From assembly GCA_021648485.1 (NCBI GenBank), contig JAKISS010000033.1, positions 1 to 33,196 of the forward strand: 33,196 nt of DNA. The letters run 5' to 3'. This DNA is from Gammaproteobacteria bacterium (lineage in GTDB: Bacteria; Pseudomonadota; Gammaproteobacteria; SZUA-152). A model generated the notes under the pieces. That model searched no databases and was not told the DNA's origin. It saw nothing but the letters and a program-made list of their open reading frames with translations. The translations under genes and the position numbers were made by a program. Positions 28,136-33,196 of the stretch are shown here, in pieces; position 1 is the first letter of the stretch; every line of letters starts with the position of its first letter.

Positions 28136-28233
28136 GGGTTGATGATGAACGATTTTTAACCCAGATTGGTGATTTCAGGCTCATTCCATGTTGGAAACAA
28201 GCCGTTTCTTCAGACTCATTCCATATTGGACAA
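26944..28233 (-). mobile_element. Second IS (rve/DDE type) inside the ISL3-like element
   Basis: Bounded by the truncated ISL3 reading frames. At its right end two 21-bp direct repeats differing at two positions (28175-28195 and 28210-28230, each with CTCATTCCAT or a near copy) are spaced 35 bp apart, as in IS ends with tandem transposase-binding sites. No matching copy occurs at the left end, so that end was probably deleted together with the middle of the ISL3-like gene. The family is not certain (rve integrase-core group). Confidence 0.6.
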
Positions 28234-28391
28234 GGCTGCATTCAGCCGGTACGGTTGAGGGTCTGAATCGCATTGTTAATTTGGTCACCAGAAAAGCCTT
28301 TGGTTTTCGGGTGCATGAAACGCTTAAAATAGCGCTATTTCACACGATGGGAAAGCTTCCTGAGCCAAAATCAACCCACAGATTCTTCTGA
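28234..28391 (+). pseudogene. ISL3-type transposase, C-terminal fragment
   Basis: The frame LHSAGTVEGLNRIVNLVTRK and AFGFRVHETLKIALFH, ending LPEPKSTHRFF, is the typical end of ISL3 transposases. The E of VEGLN is the last catalytic acidic residue of the DDE domain. The stop codon lies inside the right inverted repeat, a common arrangement. Residues upstream of LHSAG in this frame are read from the inner element. Confidence 0.75.
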
Positions 28392-28489
28392 AGACCCTTA
28401 TTTTTATTGATCTGGACTTTTCTACGAACGAGTCTGATCACTTTTAATCGAATAAGTTGCCCGCAAACTTAGCCTGATATGGAGAAAAA

Positions 28490-31400
28490 ATGCCTTCAAA
28501 TGATAAGGATATTGCAGTTGCATACAAACCACTCGCCATAAAGTTAAATAATTTCAAATCCAGCAGCGGTCCGGAGGATGTCGAAGATGACAACGATAGC
28601 GGTCTGTTCATTGGCCGCAAGCGAATCATTAACAAGCTCGTTATGCTGCTGGAAGGAGCAAAAAAAAAGCGAGGCAGCTTTCTTGTCGCAGGTTATCGGG
28701 GTGCAGGAAAAACAAGCGTTGTAAATCGGGCTATTTATGAACACTCACGTCCGAAATTCAAATTTGCTCCCTGGCCAAAGAAAATATTATTAAAGCTGTA
28801 TTCAATCAAATGGTCGGCGCTGGGTTCAAAGTTTAGAGAGATAGCTGACCAAGGGCGTATATTAATTCCCTTTGCAAGACCAAGAAAACCTATTATCGTC
28901 AGGTTGAATCTTGGCAATAGAGATCGACTGACTCCAGATCATATTTTTTATTCGATCGCAAATATTTTACGAGATGAATTGTCCTCTCAGGTGCGAGATT
29001 CAGTAAGACGAATTGGTTATCTTTTGCTGTCATTGCTGATGATATTTTCTGCCTACTCAATTATTCACTATGTCACACCCATTATTAACCATATGTTCAC
29101 TGGTGGAAGTAAAATTATATGGCCAGTTATGTTTAATGCTGAAAATATTTGGAATTTCTCAAGCGGCATATTTATATCGGTTGCCTTACTCCTGTTCCTA
29201 ATATTTAGAAGCAATAACCTAAAAAAACTGGATCAACTTTTGCTCCGAATGGACTGTGAAATTACAGAAGTTCATAACATTTCCGGAAAAACAAGTTATT
29301 TCAATGCGGGATTAAGTCGAAAAATAAAATCTCGCCCTTTGAGCTGTCGTGAGATAGAGCACCAGATTTCAGGTTTGATCAACAATTTCAAAAGCTCATG
29401 GGTCAATAACCAGTATGAAGTCATTTTTATATTTGATGAGATTGATAAACTGTCTGAAAAAGATGAAAACTCTAGTTTTAATCGAGAGCAGAAACTTATT
29501 GTCGACAATCTTCTTGGCTCCCTGAAAAGCTTTATTACTACTACTCATGCTACATTTTTTTTTATTGCAGGAAGAGAAACCCTGGATAATTATTACTCTG
29601 AAAGAGGCAGTGCAAACTCACTGTATGAGAGTTTGTTTGACCATGTAATAGAGGTCCCCAGCTTTTTGACCGGAAAACGTATTAACTCAAGCGACAGGCC
29701 GCCGATGACAAGGTGCATTGAGCAGTATCTATGTGTTCGATTAGGATATAAAAATAAAGAAAAAAACCAGCCTTTCAAAACGCTTAATGAGTATTACGAA
29801 AACTTAACAAATAACGGTAACTATTCAAATAAGGATATAAGATCAACGATATTGGTGTTGCGAAACTTTGTTAATTATCTTGCGTTTCATTCATGGGGAA
29901 ATCCAAAGCGGCTTTCGGCAATAGTTGAAAGTTTTGTGATGCCTGAGGCGGAATTATCTGTAAAAATCAGAGAAAAAATAAGTTCTGATCCAAATACAGA
30001 AAATCACAATAATGCCCCTGTCTATTTTTGTTTTACGTTTGAAGAGCAGCGAAGCTTTGCCCTCACCTCCACTATTTTTACTATATTCCAACATCAACTA
30101 AGTCGTGAGGTTTCACGTATCGGTGATAAATTGACTGTCACCGCACTTTCTTCATTGCAGTTTATATTAAAGCTTCATCAACATGGCTTTACCCGTGAAT
30201 CGTTACACCGGATGTCAGAGGCTTTCAATATATATCGAGCACCTGAACTGAATGTGATTGTTGATGATTTATTGCGCCAGGTATTCAAGCCCTATATTCG
30301 ACGTATTCGTAACGGTACTTACAGGTATCGATTTAACAGCAGTTTTGAGCAAGAAATTCGTTACATATCGTATGTTAGTGACCTCGAATCAGCATCCTAT
30401 CATTTCTCGCTTGACGCGATGAATCCAGTCAAAGATCACTTAAAATTTGCATTTCTCGATGACAATGAAAAAAAGTCACCTCATACTTATATGGTGAAAG
30501 CACGAACGCACGTATCACTGGGAGATATGAACTTAATAGAGCAATCATTCAATCTCTCTTCAGCGCACTACTCCAACGCCATTGGAATATTAAGTAGCCA
30601 AATACAAGAAGTTGCCAAAATTAAAAAATATGATGAAGAGACCGTAGTTCTTTATCTGGAAGCGATGTTGAAGTATGGTGATTTAGAAGAGTACAGGCAA
30701 AATTATGGCAATGCAGCCGCCATATATTCTCAAGCAAACGTATTCATCAAAGAACTGATAGAAAACAAAAAATCAGTGCATGACCCTTTGTTAGAGTCAG
30801 GCGACTCGAAATGGGAAGTTTATCGACAAACTTATTGGGCAGAACTTTTTCTATCACTGAAACGCAGCCCTCCAACCAATATTGCAATACATGAAAAATC
30901 CAGTCTGAACAAAATATTATTCATTGAAAAAGGCGCAAGATATTATTATCGATATGCCAATCTTTGTTTTTATTTAATCACTTGCCAGAGCAATGATAAA
31001 ATATCGGATGAAATTGATTTGGCAGCAGAAAATTATGCAAAAACAATCTATTTTTCTGTAAAAAAATTTGGGGATAATATAACTATTCCAAATGAACGTA
31101 GAGATTATCTTGCTTGCTCTGCCCTTGTTGGTCTCGTGGAAACCAGCCTGATAAAAAAAGCGACAGACCAGGTAAAAAAACCCCAATATAGCAAAGAAGA
31201 TCCAGTCCAAAATGGAATGTATGGCTCGATACACCGCTATGATTCTATGTGCAGCATTTTAAAAGAAGGCTATTTTCATGTGGCACAACAACAACCTATT
31301 TGCCAGTTAATTAGTAGCTACACAAATAATGCTGAAAGCAGTCCAATAGAACTCATGAAAATTGCTGCTGAAAATTTTAAAAACAACAGTTTATACATAA

Positions 31401-32608
31401 GCGCTGTGATTGTTTATTTTAAAATTATTAGTTACACCATTATCTCGCTGGATTTCAAGAATAGTAAAGAACGAATAAAAATTGCTTCAGCCGATACGTT
31501 TGAGGATTATTTCAAAGACATTGAAATTTTTGCCAAAAAAGCAATGGAATGTATAGATCTTGACCGTCAACTTTGCTCTTCACAAGGGACTAAAACCCTG
31601 GCAGTATATGATTACAACAATGCAGTAGACAGTCCGCTACTCACAGGGCTTTTTGAGTTGTTGAATCAAAAAGAGTACAGCCCAGATCAAGAATATCCGA
31701 CAAATGAAGAGGTGTTTTGGCAGAGTTCGATTTGGGCAAAAAAACTGGCAGCAATATTATATTGGGTTGAATATGTTCGCTCTAAATATGATGGTGATAA
31801 ACATCCATCTAAGTTCTTTCCAATTCCTATGCTTACCAATGAAGGTACAAATAATAAATATATATTTGAGCCTTCTAAAATGATGACCCTCTCGATTCGT
31901 TCAAGTATTTTGATGCGCTGGGTTTTTGCTAGATCACTGATAAACAACGTTGTAAGTAGTAAAGGTACACCTATATGCAAAGACGCTTACCGTGCATCAA
32001 GAAACCTCTATTACCTAATGCTTGATATAAACCTGATATCGAGAAAAAATCTTGATTTGGTATTTCCAACACTACATCAAGTATATTACTCTCAATGGAA
32101 ATTACTCCGCCATTTGATCAGGCAACGGATTGAAACACTGTCGGCAGAGAAGGAGCTGAGTAAAGCCTTGAGGTCAGACAAAGAATATAAAGAAAAATAT
32201 ACCCCGCCACCTTTTTGTGAACCTAAATCCTTTCGTGAAATTGCTGCTTACATCCAAAATAAATTCATGAAAATGGATGATGAATTTTGTGGCGATGAAA
32301 GAATTTCGGCATCACATTTTGATTACGATTTCATATATCTCAAGTTTCAGACCCATTTGCAAAGCTCATTCAATATGCTTGACCAAACTAGTCGTACCCG
32401 AACTAGCATACTTCAACAAAAATACTTCGCCCATGATGATCATAGTGATCCTGAATTCCGCATGGACTGGACGTTGGAAATGATGATCTCTCCTATGGCT
32501 GGAATTTTTCAAAAAGACGCCATTGAAAAAAATAAAAAAATGCAACAAGAATTCGATGACCTTCTAAAAAAATCAGGCCGCAGCATTGCAAATAAAGAAA
32601 GCATATGA
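28490..32608 (+). CDS. Large membrane-anchored P-loop NTPase (KAP/STAND-like), unknown role
   Basis: 1372 residues with a good ribosome site (GGAG, 5 nt before ATG). Walker A GYRGAGKT is at 68-75 and Walker B VIFIFDEIDKL has Asp316 and Glu317. Between them lie two hydrophobic helices, about 178-200 (YLLLSLLMIFSAYSIIHYV) and 221-243 (GIFISVALLLFLIF). Membrane segments inserted in the NTPase core are the hallmark of KAP-family NTPases. FFFIAGRE and a HSWGNPKRL segment follow, resembling sensor/winged-helix parts of AAA/STAND proteins. The remaining 700 or so residues are helical and TPR-like. I do not recognise a named family. The DNA is markedly A+T-rich compared with the chromosome blocks and lies in an IS cluster, so acquisition is likely. 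The 3' end is probably frameshifted (next entry). Confidence 0.85.
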   Translation: MPSNDKDIAVAYKPLAIKLNNFKSSSGPEDVEDDNDSGLFIGRKRIINKLVMLLEGAKKKRGSFLVAGYRGAGKTSVVNRAIYEHSRPKFKFAPWPKKILLKLYSIKWSALGSKFREIADQGRILIPFARPRKPIIVRLNLGNRDRLTPDHIFYSIANILRDELSSQVRDSVRRIGYLLLSLLMIFSAYSIIHYVTPIINHMFTGGSKIIWPVMFNAENIWNFSSGIFISVALLLFLIFRSNNLKKLDQLLLRMDCEITEVHNISGKTSYFNAGLSRKIKSRPLSCREIEHQISGLINNFKSSWVNNQYEVIFIFDEIDKLSEKDENSSFNREQKLIVDNLLGSLKSFITTTHATFFFIAGRETLDNYYSERGSANSLYESLFDHVIEVPSFLTGKRINSSDRPPMTRCIEQYLCVRLGYKNKEKNQPFKTLNEYYENLTNNGNYSNKDIRSTILVLRNFVNYLAFHSWGNPKRLSAIVESFVMPEAELSVKIREKISSDPNTENHNNAPVYFCFTFEEQRSFALTSTIFTIFQHQLSREVSRIGDKLTVTALSSLQFILKLHQHGFTRESLHRMSEAFNIYRAPELNVIVDDLLRQVFKPYIRRIRNGTYRYRFNSSFEQEIRYISYVSDLESASYHFSLDAMNPVKDHLKFAFLDDNEKKSPHTYMVKARTHVSLGDMNLIEQSFNLSSAHYSNAIGILSSQIQEVAKIKKYDEETVVLYLEAMLKYGDLEEYRQNYGNAAAIYSQANVFIKELIENKKSVHDPLLESGDSKWEVYRQTYWAELFLSLKRSPPTNIAIHEKSSLNKILFIEKGARYYYRYANLCFYLITCQSNDKISDEIDLAAENYAKTIYFSVKKFGDNITIPNERRDYLACSALVGLVETSLIKKATDQVKKPQYSKEDPVQNGMYGSIHRYDSMCSILKEGYFHVAQQQPICQLISSYTNNAESSPIELMKIAAENFKNNSLYISAVIVYFKIISYTIISLDFKNSKERIKIASADTFEDYFKDIEIFAKKAMECIDLDRQLCSSQGTKTLAVYDYNNAVDSPLLTGLFELLNQKEYSPDQEYPTNEEVFWQSSIWAKKLAAILYWVEYVRSKYDGDKHPSKFFPIPMLTNEGTNNKYIFEPSKMMTLSIRSSILMRWVFARSLINNVVSSKGTPICKDAYRASRNLYYLMLDINLISRKNLDLVFPTLHQVYYSQWKLLRHLIRQRIETLSAEKELSKALRSDKEYKEKYTPPPFCEPKSFREIAAYIQNKFMKMDDEFCGDERISASHFDYDFIYLKFQTHLQSSFNMLDQTSRTRTSILQQKYFAHDDHSDPEFRMDWTLEMMISPMAGIFQKDAIEKNKKMQQEFDDLLKKSGRSIANKESI

Positions 32609-32702
32609 CGATGTAGTAGAATCTAAAAAAACAAAAACTATTTCGGACATTGAAAAAACAATTAAAGAGCAAGCCAAAAGCCAGATATATATCAAAGCAC
32701 CT
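32566..32702 (+). pseudogene. Out-of-frame continuation of the NTPase gene
   Basis: After a run of seven A (32566-32572), the plus-one frame reads QAAALQIKKAYDDVVESKKT, then KTISDIEKTIKEQAKSQIYI. This is Lys/Glu-rich and helical like the preceding in-frame sequence, whereas the annotated frame ends after only ten more residues. A run of six A would join the frames as LLKNQAAALQ. The frame then enters the IS256-type element near 32703 and stops at 32724-32726, so the native C-terminus is lost. Confidence 0.55.
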
Positions 32703-33196
32703 GAGCCTGTAAATAATTCTGTGTAACTGCCCAGATTAAAACTGTTCCGGCATTCTGTCCGGAAACTCAATCATAAATCGATTTAAGGCATTTTTCCAAT
32801 GGTGAATGGGCATGGTCCATTTTTTAGAGGCCGCCTGAATCGCCAGGTAGATGACTTTCGTGGCCGATTGATCTGTGGGGAAAATTTTTCGGTTCTTGAT
32901 CGCCTTTCGGATTACGCTGTTGAGTGATTCGATAGCGTTGGTGGTGTAGATCACTTTACGGATGTCATCTGGGTATTCAAATAGTGTGATCAGGTTGGGC
33001 CAGTGTTTGCGCCAAGATTGGCTGATGGTGGGAAACTTCTCATCCCAGCGTTGCGCAAAGGCATCCCGTTCTCGTTCGGCTTCTTCGACCGTCAATGATT
33101 GATAAATCTTTTTCAAATCAGCTGCGACGGCCTTGCGCTCTTTCCAGGAAACAAACCGCAGCGAGTTGCGCACCATATGCACGATACACAGTTGGA
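32703..33196 (-). mobile_element. IS256-family element, cut by the window edge
   Basis: The left boundary is placed near 32703. There the complement of GAGCCTGTAAATAATTCTGT reads outward from the transposase stop with a TTACACAGAATTATT core, which resembles the terminal repeats common in IS256-family elements. The other end is outside the window. The insertion point lies in the tail of the upstream NTPase gene. Confidence 0.65.
32736..33196 (-). CDS. IS256-family transposase, C-terminal part (partial)
   Basis: The minus-strand frame is open to the window edge. It contains the IS256 signatures QLCIVHMVRNSLRFVSWKER, then WPNLITLFEYPDDIRKVIYT followed by TNAIESLNSVIRKAIKNRKI; the Glu of the AIESLN motif is the last catalytic residue. 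It ends FMIEFPDRMPEQF. The N-terminal half lies beyond the window. The visible part shows no frameshift, so the element may be active. Confidence 0.92.
   Translation of the reverse strand, partial: QLCIVHMVRNSLRFVSWKERKAVAADLKKIYQSLTVEEAERERDAFAQRWDEKFPTISQSWRKHWPNLITLFEYPDDIRKVIYTTNAIESLNSVIRKAIKNRKIFPTDQSATKVIYLAIQAASKKWTMPIHHWKNALNRFMIEFPDRMPEQF

Larger units (their letters stand above)
26687..28397 (+). mobile_element. ISL3-like element, interrupted and internally deleted
   Basis: The two ends form 24-bp inverted repeats with 21 matches: 26687-26710 begins GGGTCTTCAGAA, and 28374-28397 is its complement ending CTGAAGACCC. Just inside are the first and last parts of an ISL3-type transposase gene in plus orientation (separate entries). 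The middle, several hundred codons, is replaced by a second element. No clean 8-bp target duplication is seen: CCTTTTTT on the left and TTATTTTT on the right share only a T-run. Confidence 0.75.

Noticed and set aside
26679-28405. 8-bp target duplication around the ISL3-like element
   Set aside because: The flanks share only a T-run (CCTTTTTT against TTATTTTT), too weak to call a duplication.
28490-32608. Calling the large NTPase a specific named defence protein
   Set aside because: The motifs support only a KAP/STAND-like architecture; no diagnostic effector domain is visible, so a name would be guesswork.
1-33196. CRISPR array or retron
   Set aside because: No regularly spaced direct repeats and no reverse transcriptase motif were seen on either strand.

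Overview
The window looks like a gammaproteobacterial chromosome. It carries two conserved housekeeping blocks, with accessory DNA between and after them. The left block is recA (5' end outside the window), recX, alaS, lysC and csrA, followed by tRNA-Ser(GCU) and tRNA-Arg(ACG). This order is typical of Gammaproteobacteria, and lysC between alaS and csrA resembles Pseudomonas and relatives. The right block is smr (divergent), then surE, pcm, a YqaA/DedA-like membrane gene, nlpD and rpoS, the classic stationary-phase/repair cluster. I cannot name the genus.

Between the blocks (about 6.35-20.65 kb) lies accessory DNA. Directly after the tRNA-Arg 3' end is a decayed, G+C-rich remnant of an integrative and conjugative element (ICE). 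It holds the C-terminal end of a tyrosine integrase, a frameshifted ICE membrane protein and a frameshifted traD coupling-protein gene, all on the minus strand and collapsed together. Next come a small two-helix membrane protein and a 2116-residue Cap4-nuclease/STAND-NTPase protein with a small overlapping partner. That pair looks like an AVAST (Avs) anti-phage module, most like the two-gene type 3 layout. After a 0.6 kb gene-poor stretch there are two minus-strand chemoreceptor genes. The second one starts against a 166-bp imperfect palindrome that looks like a MITE.

After rpoS (25.64 kb) the DNA becomes accessory again: a short G+C-rich repeat, a histidine-phosphatase gene, the C-terminal stub of a DUF924-family gene, and a composite insertion. 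The composite is an ISL3-like element with both inverted repeats still visible, in which the middle is replaced by a second, frameshifted DDE (rve) transposase element. Beyond it is a markedly A+T-rich gene for a 1372-residue P-loop NTPase. Two transmembrane helices lie between its Walker A and Walker B motifs and a long helical C-terminal region follows, an architecture reminiscent of KAP NTPases and STAND sensors. Its 3' end seems damaged twice: by a one-base change in a poly-A tract and by an IS256-family element that runs off the window.

The left block covers DNA repair and its control (RecA, RecX), translation (AlaRS, two tRNAs), lysine/threonine precursor supply (LysC) and global post-transcriptional control (CsrA). 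The right block covers nucleotide and protein repair (SurE, Pcm), envelope maintenance (NlpD), rescue of stalled translation (Smr) and the stationary-phase sigma factor. The gene with the best claim to an undescribed role is the membrane-anchored NTPase at 28.49-32.7 kb. The Avs-like locus is probably a member of a known defence class.
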